The notes under the pieces: model-generated | Databases searched by the model: none | The model's input: only the letters and a program-made list of their open reading frames with translations | Told to the model about the DNA's origin: nothing | Position numbers and translations under genes: made by a program | Shown here: positions 25,370 through 34,576 of the stretch, piece by piece | Numbering within the stretch: the stretch's first letter is position 1 | Layout: each line of letters starts with the position of its first letter | Assembly (NCBI GenBank): GCA_910584685.1 | Contig: CAJUAO010000001.1 | Coordinates: 1 to 64,000, forward strand | DNA length: 64,000 nucleotides | Direction: 5' to 3' | From: an uncultured Lachnospiraceae bacterium | GTDB taxonomy: Bacteria > Bacillota > Clostridia > Lachnospirales > Lachnospiraceae

Positions 25370-26037
25370 TGACAAAGAAAGAGCAAAAGGAACTGGAAAA
25401 ACAGGAAAAGCAAAGAATCAAGCTTGAGGAGGAAAGAAAAAGGCTCTATGAGATGAGCCGCTATGAAAGGGAATACGGAAGCGTACAGTATATATGCGGC
25501 ATAGACGAGGTGGGCAGAGGCCCTCTGGCAGGCCCTGTGGTAGCCTGCGGAGTAATACTTCCAAAGGATGTAGAAATATTATATATAAACGACTCAAAAA
25601 AGCTTTCGGAAAAAAAGAGGGAAGCCTTGTATGACGAGATAATGGAAAAGGCTGTAGCGGTCGGTATTGGCATAGAATCAGAAAAGGTTATAGACGAGAT
25701 AAATATTTTGCAGGCAACTTATAAAGCTATGAGAACAGCCATAAATAATTTAAGTATAAAGCCCGATATATTATTAAACGACGCGGTGACCATACCGGAG
25801 GTCAGCATAAGGCAGGTGCCGATTATAAAGGGTGATGCAAAAAGCATATCTATTGCGGCAGCCAGCATAGTTGCAAAGGTTACAAGAGACAGGATAATGA
25901 TAGAATATGATAACGTGTATCCCGGCTATGGCTTTGCTTCAAATAAGGGCTATGGCTCCAAGGAACATATAGAAGCCTTAAAAAAGCTGGGGAAAACGCC
26001 TATACACCGGAACAGCTTTATTGGAAGGATGGTATAA
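25369..26037 (+). CDS. rnhB: ribonuclease HII
   Basis: Cleaves RNA in RNA-DNA hybrids and at single ribonucleotides in DNA. The 222-residue protein has the acidic active site in CGIDEVGRGPLAGPVVA near residue 46 and LLNDAV near 141, followed by KGDAKSISIAAASIVAKVTRD. A 40-residue, highly charged helical extension (KKEQKELEKQEKQRIKLEEE) precedes the catalytic domain and may aid substrate binding. ATG 25369 overlaps the lepB stop. The rnhB-FliK-like-FlhB-like order matches Bacillus subtilis rnhB-ylqG-ylqH. Confidence 0.96.
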   Translation: MTKKEQKELEKQEKQRIKLEEERKRLYEMSRYEREYGSVQYICGIDEVGRGPLAGPVVACGVILPKDVEILYINDSKKLSEKKREALYDEIMEKAVAVGIGIESEKVIDEINILQATYKAMRTAINNLSIKPDILLNDAVTIPEVSIRQVPIIKGDAKSISIAAASIVAKVTRDRIMIEYDNVYPGYGFASNKGYGSKEHIEALKKLGKTPIHRNSFIGRMV

Positions 26038-27813
26038 TTGAATTTTTATTTAAACCCTAACTCGGTAAATAACAGAACCCAGACATCAGACGGCAAGGGA
26101 AATGTCAATGTGTCTGAAAGCGTAAAGAGAGCTCTCGTAAAGGCAGGCTTAACAGAGGGCTCTGTTTTTAATGGGAAAATACAGGATATTACAGGAAACA
26201 ATATAAAGCTGCTTTTATCAGGAGGAGATACTCTTTTGGCAACTCTTGAAAACGGCGCAAAATTTAACATAGGTGAAAAAATAAATTTTATGGTTAAGTC
26301 AAACGACGGGGTGAAAATTTTATTACAGGCTGTTGGCGCATCAGGTGAAAACGGGCTTAGCCAGAGTCTTATTGCCTCCCTTGAGAAGCTTGGACTTGAA
26401 ATGAGCAGCAGAAATATAGCAATGGTTAAGGAAATGATGGCGTACGGAATGGCCCTTGACAAAACGTCCCTTGGCGATATGGAAAGGCTTGTAAATGCAT
26501 ATCCTGACGACAGGGTAGGGGATATTGTCACGCTAAACAGCCACGGCATTCCAGTTACCGCCGAAAATTTAGAGCAGCTTAAATCATATCAGTCATATAA
26601 CCATAAAATAACTGAAAATATAAGTAATCTTGCAAATAATCTTGAACAGCTTTCAGAGACAAAGCCGGAGCTTGTAAAAAGCATATTAGACGATATTATA
26701 AAAAGCCTGTCAGAGAATATAACAAAGGAAAACGGCCTTTCTGAAAGTAATAATGGAAATATATCAGCAGGCCAAACAGCAGATGGGATAAATTCTGAAA
26801 ACAGCTCTGCCGTAACCGGAGGCATAACGGGAGAGCCGGATATTATTGAAGGTCCGGCAGGAAAAAATGATAACAGTATCCTTAATGGAGAAATACAGAA
26901 AACAGAAAATATGGCAAAGGAAAGCCACGGAGAAATAAAGGAAGGAGCCGTAGGGCTTTCAAACGAGGACGGTAAGGTTGTTATAAGACACAATACTGAT
27001 ACAGCCCCAGGCAGACAGGAAATATTGCCGCAAAATGAAGGAAATGCGACAGACAAGAGTAATGTAACGGATAAAGAAAATCCGGGAAGGCAGGGTGAAA
27101 CCATAAATTCAGCCGGTTTGCAGGCTGAAAACCCTCAGGGAGAAGATAAGCTTCAGGGACAGACGCTTCAAGGTCATATAAAGGAAGCCTTAAAGGAGCT
27201 TAAAAGCAGATGGCTGTTAAACGCAGACTCCTTAGAGGGAAAAACAGGCGATGAAATAAAAAGCGCAATTAACGATAAGCTTAAAACCATATATGCAAGC
27301 GCTGAAAAGATAATGGAAGCGCTGAAAAACAACGGTATGGAGAAAACAGACGCATATAAGTCAGCCGAAAGCATGAAAAATAACATTCAGTTTATGAATG
27401 ATTTTAATAATGTGGCAAGCTATGTTCAGGTTCCATATAAGACTATGTCAGGAGAGGCAAACGGAGAATTATTTGTATATAACAGGAATAAAAATAAATC
27501 CCTGAAGGATGGGCCGATTACAGCCTTTCTTCATCTTGATATGGAGCATTTGGGAGCCACTGACGTAAGAGTGTCTATGGATATTTCAGGAAAGGTTTCC
27601 ACAAGGTTTTCATTGTCAGATATAGTATCACAGGATATTGTGGAGGAGCATCTGCCTGAGTTAAAAAAGAGACTGGAGGAGCAGGGCTATGAGGTAGAAT
27701 TGTCAAGCGAGGTAATAGAAAGCAGGGAGCCTGAAAATCCCTTTGAACAGATAATGAATGTAGATAAACCAAGGAATGAAGTAAAAAGATATGGCTTTGA
27801 CATAAGATTATAG
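26038..27813 (+). CDS. FliK-like protein (YlqG position)
   Basis: Cytoplasmic 591-residue protein with a structured N-terminal region (residues 1-200), a long low-complexity Gly/Asn/Glu linker (about 225-375), and a C-terminal domain (about 440-560) that resembles the hook-length-control C domain of FliK: AFLHLDMEHLGATDVRVSMD then a SLSDIVSQDIVEEHLPELKKRLEEQGYEV-type helix-strand. Start is TTG 26038, directly after the rnhB stop, with GGAAGGATGG as SD inside rnhB. The next gene encodes an FlhB C-domain-like protein, the natural partner of FliK. No flagellar or type III secretion gene is in the window, so its role is unknown. Confidence 0.75.
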   Translation: MNFYLNPNSVNNRTQTSDGKGNVNVSESVKRALVKAGLTEGSVFNGKIQDITGNNIKLLLSGGDTLLATLENGAKFNIGEKINFMVKSNDGVKILLQAVGASGENGLSQSLIASLEKLGLEMSSRNIAMVKEMMAYGMALDKTSLGDMERLVNAYPDDRVGDIVTLNSHGIPVTAENLEQLKSYQSYNHKITENISNLANNLEQLSETKPELVKSILDDIIKSLSENITKENGLSESNNGNISAGQTADGINSENSSAVTGGITGEPDIIEGPAGKNDNSILNGEIQKTENMAKESHGEIKEGAVGLSNEDGKVVIRHNTDTAPGRQEILPQNEGNATDKSNVTDKENPGRQGETINSAGLQAENPQGEDKLQGQTLQGHIKEALKELKSRWLLNADSLEGKTGDEIKSAINDKLKTIYASAEKIMEALKNNGMEKTDAYKSAESMKNNIQFMNDFNNVASYVQVPYKTMSGEANGELFVYNRNKNKSLKDGPITAFLHLDMEHLGATDVRVSMDISGKVSTRFSLSDIVSQDIVEEHLPELKKRLEEQGYEVELSSEVIESREPENPFEQIMNVDKPRNEVKRYGFDIRL

Positions 27814-27859
27814 CAAATGACTTATTATATTTTATATTATTTGAGAGGGGAGGTAGCCT

Positions 27860-28150
27860 ATGAAGGATAATGAGAAGGAAAAGCAGCCAAAGATAGCGGT
27901 CGCGCTGCAGTACGACCCTTCGGAGGAGGCGCCTAAGGTTATAGCAAGCGGAAAGGGCATAATTGCAGATAAAATATTAGAGACGGCAAAGGAATCAGAC
28001 GTGCCTGTATATGAGGATGAGGGCCTGGCAAAAACCCTGTCAAAGCTTGAGCTTGGAGAGGCAATACCTCCGGAACTGTACGGCGTTGTGGCGGAAATAC
28101 TTGTATTTGTTGACAGAATGGATAAAATCCGCTCAAAGGTATTAAGGTAA
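27860..28150 (+). CDS. FlhB C-terminal-domain-like protein (YlqH/FlhX type)
   Basis: A 96-residue soluble protein that equals the cytoplasmic C-terminal domain of the flagellar export switch FlhB without its membrane part or the NPTH autocleavage site: KIAVALQYDPSEEAPKVIASGKG, IADKILETAKESDVPVYED, LAKTLSKLELGEAIPPELYGVVAEILVFV. ATG 27860 with GGGGAGG upstream. It follows the FliK-like gene by 46 nt, as in B. subtilis ylqG-ylqH. FlhB-C proteins of this kind are widespread in firmicutes near rnhB and yraN; function is not established. Confidence 0.88.
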   Translation: MKDNEKEKQPKIAVALQYDPSEEAPKVIASGKGIIADKILETAKESDVPVYEDEGLAKTLSKLELGEAIPPELYGVVAEILVFVDRMDKIRSKVLR

Positions 28151-28167
28151 CGAAAGGCTAAAGGCAT

Positions 28168-28518
28168 ATGAATAATCGCAGCGTGGGAAAGGATAAGGAA
28201 GCCTTAGGGGCGGAATATCTGGAAAAATCCGGTTATATTATATTAGAGAAAAATTTTTGCTGCAGTGGCGGAGAGATAGATATTATTGCAATGGACGGGG
28301 ATACTTATGTTTTTGTGGAGGTAAAATACAGAAGAACAGCAGGCTATGGACTGCCTGAGGAGGCGGTAAGCCCCATAAAGCAGCAAAGAATATATAAAGC
28401 CGCAATGTATTATTTGTATAAGCGCCGTAAGGGAGATAACGTATTATGCAGATTTGATGTTATTGCCGTGGAGGGCGGGAAAATCAGACATTATAAAAAT
28501 GCATTCGGAGGCTTATAG
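28168..28518 (+). CDS. YraN family protein (UPF0102)
   Basis: Small 116-residue predicted nuclease-fold protein. The PD-(D/E)XK-like core is visible as SGGEIDIIAMDGDTYVFVEVKYR (Asp near residue 40, Glu-x-Lys near 54). It begins GKDKEALGAEYLEKSGYIILEKNF, typical of YraN. Relatives are often encoded beside rnhB, as here. Activity is unproven; a role in recombination or DNA processing is inferred from the fold. It is 17 nt downstream of the FlhB-like gene and 10 nt upstream of pgeF. Confidence 0.9.
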   Translation: MNNRSVGKDKEALGAEYLEKSGYIILEKNFCCSGGEIDIIAMDGDTYVFVEVKYRRTAGYGLPEEAVSPIKQQRIYKAAMYYLYKRRKGDNVLCRFDVIAVEGGKIRHYKNAFGGL

Positions 28519-28528
28519 AGGAGAGTAT

Positions 28529-29419
28529 ATGATAAAAATAAAAAAGGCAGGAAAAAGAAGCAGCACAATTATTGTAGAAACAGAAGCGCCATATATTCAA
28601 TATAAAAATCTAAAGGAAACAGGAATAGTTCATAACGGTTTTTCAACAAGGCTTGGGGGAGTAAGCGGGGGAATGTATTCCTCTATGAATTTCTCGGTAA
28701 AAATGGGAGATTCCATAGAGAATGTAAGAAAAAATTTTCAAATATTTATGGAAAAAAACGGCTTTAAAAATCCGGTTATGAGCAATCAGACTCACACAAC
28801 AAATGTTTTGACGGTAACTGAAAATGACATAGGCAAGGGAATATACAAAGAGGCAGATTACAGCGATATAGACGGGCTGATAACAAACAGGAGGGGAATA
28901 ACTCTTGTAACGTCATATGCTGACTGCGTTCCCCTTTATTTTGCAGACGTTAAAAATAAAGCAATAGGCTTATCTCACTCAGGCTGGCGGGGAACAGTAA
29001 ACAGAATGGGGGAGATAACCTTAAGAAGAATGAGGGAGGAGTTTGGCACAAAGCCAGAAGATGTAATAGCGGCAATAGGGCCGTCTATTTGTCTTAATTG
29101 CTATGAGGTTTCTTTTGATGTGGCAAGGGAGTTTGAAAAAGAGTTTGGAGCTTCGGCAGAAGAACATAGGGCTTATGATACGGAGCATATTAGGGAAAGC
29201 GCTCAGAATATGGACGCCATATTATATAAAAAGGATAACGGAAAATATTTGTTAAATCTGTGGGCTGCCAACTATAAGGTATTGACAGATGCGGGAGTTT
29301 TATCGGATAATATAGCCATACCTGATATATGCACATGCTGTAACAGGGATATACTGTTTTCACACAGAGGCCATATGGGAAAGCGCGGAAATTTATGCGC
29401 ATTTTTAATGCTTAAGTAA
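28529..29419 (+). CDS. pgeF: peptidoglycan editing factor PgeF (YfiH/laccase-domain family)
   Basis: Member of the YfiH family, first called polyphenol oxidase and now linked to purine nucleoside phosphorylase/deaminase activity and to correct peptidoglycan composition. The zinc ligands appear in order in NQTHTTNV (near residue 90), YADCVPLYF (near 132) and LSHSGWRGTVNRMG (near 150), with AAIGPSICLNCYEV following. 296 residues. Start ATG 28529 with AGAGGAGAG; an open frame back to 28454 overlaps yraN and lacks an SD. Confidence 0.92.
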   Translation: MIKIKKAGKRSSTIIVETEAPYIQYKNLKETGIVHNGFSTRLGGVSGGMYSSMNFSVKMGDSIENVRKNFQIFMEKNGFKNPVMSNQTHTTNVLTVTENDIGKGIYKEADYSDIDGLITNRRGITLVTSYADCVPLYFADVKNKAIGLSHSGWRGTVNRMGEITLRRMREEFGTKPEDVIAAIGPSICLNCYEVSFDVAREFEKEFGASAEEHRAYDTEHIRESAQNMDAILYKKDNGKYLLNLWAANYKVLTDAGVLSDNIAIPDICTCCNRDILFSHRGHMGKRGNLCAFLMLK

Positions 29420-29460
29420 TAAACGAACAAGGCTTTAGAGCAGACAGATAGGAGAAAAGT

Positions 29461-30555
29461 ATGGAAAACACTGTATATAATGACGGAAAGAATAAAAAAG
29501 CAGCAGGAGGAATAAAGATATATGCCGCTATAATTACATTATGCTTTGTATCTGCAGCAACGCTGCTTGTATATATGCTTATTGATAAGGCAAAAAAAGA
29601 AGGGGAAGCTGTTGCGGTTGACGGCGATACGGTTATAAATACGGCTGATTACATATCGGCTGCGCAGGCGGCGGAGCTTGTGGAAAATGAGCATGAGCTT
29701 GCATATGCCAAAGGATATGACAAGAGCAGGGCAGAGCTGTTGGATATGATAAAGGACAGAATGTCCGGAGGAGATACTACCCTTAGCATGCTGAGAGAGC
29801 TTTTTCCCCAATATCTAATCCACAATGATACTAATGGCTTTGTTTTTGGAGAAATACTTGATTTACCAAAAAACAGCTTTAAAAAGGGCGATTTCTGGAT
29901 GGATACGGAGGCAGGAGAGCTAAAGTATACAGGCGATAAGGATATAGCCATACATAAGACTATAGACGTATCAAAGTTTCAGGGCAAAATAGACTGGGAC
30001 AAGGTAAAGGCAGACGGGGTTGAGTATGTTTTTATAAGAGTAGGCATAAGGGGCTACGGCTCGGGAGCTTTAGTTGAGGATGAATATTTTAAGGAAAATA
30101 TAGAGGGGGCAAAAAAGGCAGGTATAAAGACAGGAGTATATATGTTTTCAGAGGCCATAAACGAGGAGGAGGCAAGGGAGGAAGCCAAGTTTGTGCTTGA
30201 GAGAATAAAGGATTATGATATTGAGCTGCCTGTTGTGCTCGACATTGAGGATATAGCGGGAGAGGAAGGAAGGAACGAAGCTCTTTCAAAGGAGGAGCTT
30301 ACAAGGGTATGCAGGGTTTTCTTTGATGAGGTGAAAAAAGAAGGCTATAATACAATGCTTTACGGCAATATAAAGTGTCTTGTAACCATGGTAGACTTAA
30401 AGGAGCTTAAGGATATAGATATATGGTATGCTTTCTACAATGACGATATATATATTCCATATGAGGTAGCGGGCTGGCAGTACGCAAGCGACGGAAAGGT
30501 TGACGGTATTTCGGGAAACTGTGACTTAAACATATTTTTTAAGGAATGGGATTGA
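29461..30555 (+). CDS. membrane-anchored GH25 lysozyme-like muramidase
   Basis: Predicted N,O-acetylmuramidase that cuts peptidoglycan glycan strands. One N-terminal membrane helix (about residues 17-38, AAIITLCFVSAATLLVYML) is followed by a 115-residue spacer of unknown fold and a GH25 domain from about 160 to the end: TIDVSKFQGKIDWDKVKADG, FIRVGIRGYGSGALVEDEYF, GVYMFSEA, then LPVVLDIED with the catalytic acidic pair, and AGWQYASDGKVDGI near the C terminus. ATG 29461 with AGGAG upstream. It stands 41 nt after pgeF, so peptidoglycan genes are neighbours. Confidence 0.9.
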   Translation: MENTVYNDGKNKKAAGGIKIYAAIITLCFVSAATLLVYMLIDKAKKEGEAVAVDGDTVINTADYISAAQAAELVENEHELAYAKGYDKSRAELLDMIKDRMSGGDTTLSMLRELFPQYLIHNDTNGFVFGEILDLPKNSFKKGDFWMDTEAGELKYTGDKDIAIHKTIDVSKFQGKIDWDKVKADGVEYVFIRVGIRGYGSGALVEDEYFKENIEGAKKAGIKTGVYMFSEAINEEEAREEAKFVLERIKDYDIELPVVLDIEDIAGEEGRNEALSKEELTRVCRVFFDEVKKEGYNTMLYGNIKCLVTMVDLKELKDIDIWYAFYNDDIYIPYEVAGWQYASDGKVDGISGNCDLNIFFKEWD

Positions 30556-30620
30556 CGGTAAAATACTTAAATGGTAAAATTTTTAAAACATAACTTAAGA
30601 TACAGAAAAGAGGACATGTG

Positions 30621-31802
30621 ATGCAAAACGATAATTTTTCAGAAACTACGCCTATTCCGGTAGCTCCTTTAAAGGTAGCTGCCCTTGAGGGCTGTCTTGA
30701 CCTTGCCCGTAAAACGGATACGCATCTGGTTGAGCTTAGAAGAAACAGAATTATTAGCCAGTCAATGCCTATAGAATTTAAGGGATATAAAAGCGAGTCA
30801 TATCTCTTAAAGTGCCATTGTCCAAGATTCGGTTCCGGCGAGGCAAAGGGCGTGGTAAAGGAGTCTGTGCGTGGCGTGGACATGTTTGCCATGGTTGACG
30901 TAGGAAATTACAGTCTTACATATTCTGTGTGCGGACATGAAAATCATATGTCGCCGGATGACCATTATCAGGATTTAAAGCGAATAATATCCGCGTCGGT
31001 TGCCCACGCTAAGAGAGTAAATGTTATTATGCCCTTTCTTTATGAGGGCAGGCAGCATAAGAGAACAAAAAGGGAGTCTTTGGATTGCGCCTTAGCCCTT
31101 CAGGAGCTTATAAATATGGGTGTAAACGACATTATCACCTTTGACGCCCATGACCCGAGAATAGACAATGCCATTCCTCTTCACGGCTTCGACAATTATA
31201 TGCCGCCTTTTCAGTTTATAAGGGCGTTGCTTGAGGTGGACAAGGATTTAAAAATTGACAATGAGCATCTTATGATTATAAGTCCTGACGAGGGAGCAAT
31301 GAACAGGGCTGTTTATTTTTCAAATGTCCTTGGGGTGGATATGGGCATGTTCTACAAGAGAAGGAATTACTCTACTGTAGTCAACGGAAAAAATCCTATA
31401 GTTGCCCATGAGTTTTTAGGCTCAAATGTAAAAAATAAGGATGTAATCATTGTGGATGATATGATTTCATCAGGGGAAAGCATGCTGGATGTGGCAAAGC
31501 AGATAAAGGACAGGGGAGCAGGAAAGGTTATAGTATGCGCTACCTTTGGGCTTTTTACCGACGGCTTTGAAAAGTTTGATGAATATTATGACAACGGCTA
31601 TATTAACTATGTTATCACCACAAATCTTACCTACAGAAATCCTAAGCTTACAGAGAGACCATATTATATAGAGGCGGATATGAGTAAATTTATAGCTCTT
31701 ATTATTGACACCCTTAACCATGATTTTTCTACAGAGCCTGTTTTGAGTCCGACCGAGCGTATAAAAGCTCTTGTAAGGGACTATGGGGAAGGAAGATTTT
31801 AG
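30621..31802 (+). CDS. ribose-phosphate pyrophosphokinase homologue, long form
   Basis: Makes or handles 5-phosphoribosyl 1-pyrophosphate for nucleotide, His and Trp synthesis. The 393-residue chain has two phosphoribosyltransferase-type halves; the PRPP loop is DVIIVDDMISSGESMLDVA near residue 275, and FDAHDPRIDNAIPLHGFDN near 175 matches the catalytic loop region of PrsA. It is about 75 residues longer than classical PRPP synthetase (about 315), with extra sequence at the N terminus and around residues 65-100 (CPRFGSGEAKGVVKES). Start ATG 30621 (GTG 30618 is also in frame). Catalytic equivalence to PrsA is likely but not certain. Confidence 0.85.
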   Translation: MQNDNFSETTPIPVAPLKVAALEGCLDLARKTDTHLVELRRNRIISQSMPIEFKGYKSESYLLKCHCPRFGSGEAKGVVKESVRGVDMFAMVDVGNYSLTYSVCGHENHMSPDDHYQDLKRIISASVAHAKRVNVIMPFLYEGRQHKRTKRESLDCALALQELINMGVNDIITFDAHDPRIDNAIPLHGFDNYMPPFQFIRALLEVDKDLKIDNEHLMIISPDEGAMNRAVYFSNVLGVDMGMFYKRRNYSTVVNGKNPIVAHEFLGSNVKNKDVIIVDDMISSGESMLDVAKQIKDRGAGKVIVCATFGLFTDGFEKFDEYYDNGYINYVITTNLTYRNPKLTERPYYIEADMSKFIALIIDTLNHDFSTEPVLSPTERIKALVRDYGEGRF

Positions 31803-31822
31803 TAACGGCTTGAGAGGTATTT

Positions 31823-33223
31823 ATGAAAAAGAAAAAAGGACATCTTATAAAGAGCGTTAAAGAAGGCTCAATAGCAGAGGAAATGGATATAGAGGCAGGG
31901 GATATGCTTCTTGAAATAAACGGAGAGCAGATGGAGGATGTCTTTGATTATCACTATGCCATTAATGACGAATATATTGAAATTCTTATAAAAAAATCTG
32001 ACGGTGAGGAATGGATTTTAGAGATAGATAAGGAAGCCGACGAGGATTTAGGCATTGAATTTGAGCAGGGGCTTATGGATGACTACAGAGCGTGCTCAAA
32101 TAAATGTATTTTTTGTTTTATTGACCAGATGCCTAAGGGTATGAGAGAAACCCTTTATTTTAAGGATGACGATTCAAGGCTTTCATTTTTGCAGGGAAAT
32201 TATATAACTCTTACCAATATGAGCAATAAGGATATAGACAGGATAATAAAATATCATCTCTGTCCCATAAATATTTCGGTGCATACAACAAACCCTGAGC
32301 TTCGGTGCAGAATGCTTAATAACCGATTTGCAGGGGAGGCTCTTAAAAAGCTTGACAGGCTGGCTGGGGCTTCCATTGAGCTGAACGGACAGATAGTGTT
32401 GTGCAAGGGAGTAAATGACGGGGAGGAGCTGAGGAATACAATAGAGGATTTATCACGCTATCTGCCCCATATGAGAAGCGTATCGGTGGTTCCGGCAGGA
32501 CTTACAAAGTACAGGGAGGGACTGTATCCTCTTGAGCTGTTTTCAGGTGAGGAGGCGGGAGAGGTCATTGACATGATAGAAGGCTATCAGCAGGACTTTT
32601 ACGACAGATACGGCCTTCATTTTATTCACGCCTCAGACGAATGGTATATAAATGCCGGAAGGGATTTTCCTGAGGAGGAAAGATATGACGGCTATATTCA
32701 GCTTGAAAACGGTGTGGGAATGATGAGGCTTTTAAAGGATGAGTTTTATGAGGCGTTGGCAGAGGAAGCAGGAGATAGCAGGAAAGCTCATATTTCCTTA
32801 GCTACAGGCTATCTTGCATATGACCTTATAAAAGAGCTTGCAGATGTGACGGTGAAAAAGTTCCCTAATATTCAGATTGATGTGTACAGAATAAGAAATG
32901 ATTTCTTTGGCGAGACAATTACGGTTTCAGGCCTTCTAACAGGCCAGGATATAATATCGCAGCTAAAGGATAAGAATTTAGGCGATGTGCTGCTTTTGCC
33001 GGGCAATGTTTTAAGAAGCGGAGAGGCTCTTTTTTTAGACGACATGGGGCTTAAGGACGTGGAAAATGCTTTACAAGTCCATGTAAATATTGTAAAATCA
33101 AGCGGTAAGGATTTGCTTAAGGGATTTATTAACGAAGGGGAAGCCGGCAAGGAGAGGGAGGAAAACGGTAATTTTGTATACATAAGAAATTACCCTGATA
33201 ATGGAGGAAGAAAAGATGAGTAA
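31823..33223 (+). CDS. PDZ/radical SAM-like DUF512 protein
   Basis: A 466-residue protein with an N-terminal PDZ-like domain (HLIKSVKEGSIAEEMDIEAGD) and a CSNKCIFCFIDQMPKGMR motif near residue 91, a Cys-x3-Cys-x2-Cys arrangement that marks radical-SAM iron-sulfur proteins, then the DUF512 C-terminal region (TGYLAYDLIKELADVTVKKFPNIQIDVY). The family is conserved in clostridia directly upstream of der, as here; its reaction is unknown. ATG 31823; the 3' end overlaps der by 8 nt, which argues for coupled translation. Confidence 0.85.
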   Translation: MKKKKGHLIKSVKEGSIAEEMDIEAGDMLLEINGEQMEDVFDYHYAINDEYIEILIKKSDGEEWILEIDKEADEDLGIEFEQGLMDDYRACSNKCIFCFIDQMPKGMRETLYFKDDDSRLSFLQGNYITLTNMSNKDIDRIIKYHLCPINISVHTTNPELRCRMLNNRFAGEALKKLDRLAGASIELNGQIVLCKGVNDGEELRNTIEDLSRYLPHMRSVSVVPAGLTKYREGLYPLELFSGEEAGEVIDMIEGYQQDFYDRYGLHFIHASDEWYINAGRDFPEEERYDGYIQLENGVGMMRLLKDEFYEALAEEAGDSRKAHISLATGYLAYDLIKELADVTVKKFPNIQIDVYRIRNDFFGETITVSGLLTGQDIISQLKDKNLGDVLLLPGNVLRSGEALFLDDMGLKDVENALQVHVNIVKSSGKDLLKGFINEGEAGKEREENGNFVYIRNYPDNGGRKDE

Positions 33224-34556
33224 ACCTATAGTCGCCATAGTGGGAAGGCCCAATGTAGGAAAGTCTACATTGTTTAACGCTTTGGCAGGAGAGGCAATTT
33301 CTATAGTAAAGGATACTCCCGGAGTAACCCGCGACAGAATTTATGCAGACGTTACGTGGCTGGATTATTCGTTTACCATGGTTGACACAGGCGGCATAGA
33401 GCCGGACAGCAGGGATATTATACTGTCCCAGATGAGAGAGCAGGCCCAGATAGCCATTGACACGGCAGACGTTATAATTTTTATTACTGACGTTAAGCAG
33501 GGGCTTGTGGACAGCGATGCCAAGGTTGCTGATATGCTTAGAAGAAGCGGTAAGCCTGTAGTCCTTGCAGTAAATAAGGTGGACAACTTTAATAAATATA
33601 ACGGAGATATATATGAGTTTTATAATTTAGGAATAGGAGACCCTGTTCCTATTTCTGCTGTTTCAAAGCTTGGACTTGGAGAGCTTTTGGATGAGGTTGT
33701 AAAGTATTTTGACGGTACAGACACAGAGGAGTCAGAGGATGAGATTCCCAAGATAGCAATAATAGGAAAGCCAAACGTTGGAAAATCCTCCCTGATAAAT
33801 AAGCTTTTAGGGGAAAACAGGCTTATAGTATCAGATATAGCAGGAACTACAAGGGACGCCGTGGATACAGTTATAAGAAGAAAGGATAAAAACGGAGAAG
33901 AAAAGGAGTACGTTTTTATAGATACGGCAGGTCTTAGAAGAAAAAACAAGATAAAGGAGGAACTGGAAAAATATTCTATTATCCGCTCTGTTACCGCCGT
34001 AGAAAGGGCAGATATTGTGGTGCTTATTATTGACGCCACAGAGGGAGTTACGGAGCAGGATGCAAAGATTGCAGGAATAGCCCATGATAAGGGAAAAGGC
34101 GTTATAGTGGCAGTTAATAAGTGGGATGCGGTGGAAAAAAATGACAAAACAATTTACAGGCATACGGAAAAAATAAAGGAAACCTTATCGTTTATGCCAT
34201 ACGCTGAGCTTGTATTTATATCCGCCCTTACAGGACAGCGTACAAATAAGCTTTTTGAGCTTATTGACATTGTTATGGAAAATCATGCGCTCCGCATTGG
34301 CACAGGAGTATTAAATGAGATTATGGCGGAGGCAGTAGCCCTTAACCAGCCCCCTTCAGATAAGGGAAAGCGTCTTAAGCTGTATTACATTACCCAGGTG
34401 GCGGTAAAGCCTCCAACGTTTGTTATCTTTGTAAATAACAAGGAGCTTATGCATTTCTCATACACAAGGTATATTGAAAATAAGATAAGAGAGGCTTTTG
34501 GATTTAAGGGAACTCCTCTTAAATTCTTTATAAGAGAAAGACAGGAAAAAGAGTAA
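33216..34556 (+). CDS. der: ribosome biogenesis GTPase Der (EngA)
   Basis: Essential GTPase with two tandem G domains that assists 50S assembly. Domain 1: GRPNVGKSTLFN (residue 9), DTPGVTRDR, DTGGIEP, NKVD (near 117). Domain 2: GKPNVGKSSLIN (near 184), GTTRDA, DTAGLRRK, NKWD (near 291). A C-terminal KH-like domain completes the 446-residue protein. Start ATG 33216, with GGAGGAAG immediately upstream inside the end of the DUF512 gene; an in-frame ATG at 33201 overlaps that SD. Confidence 0.98.
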   Translation: MSKPIVAIVGRPNVGKSTLFNALAGEAISIVKDTPGVTRDRIYADVTWLDYSFTMVDTGGIEPDSRDIILSQMREQAQIAIDTADVIIFITDVKQGLVDSDAKVADMLRRSGKPVVLAVNKVDNFNKYNGDIYEFYNLGIGDPVPISAVSKLGLGELLDEVVKYFDGTDTEESEDEIPKIAIIGKPNVGKSSLINKLLGENRLIVSDIAGTTRDAVDTVIRRKDKNGEEKEYVFIDTAGLRRKNKIKEELEKYSIIRSVTAVERADIVVLIIDATEGVTEQDAKIAGIAHDKGKGVIVAVNKWDAVEKNDKTIYRHTEKIKETLSFMPYAELVFISALTGQRTNKLFELIDIVMENHALRIGTGVLNEIMAEAVALNQPPSDKGKRLKLYYITQVAVKPPTFVIFVNNKELMHFSYTRYIENKIREAFGFKGTPLKFFIRERQEKE

Positions 34557-34576
34557 GAGTCGGAAAAGAGGGAATT

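Noticed and set aside
26038..28150. A flagellar or type III secretion locus
   Set aside because: Only the two soluble FliK-like and FlhB-C-like proteins are present; no export-gate, rod, hook or motor gene is in the window.
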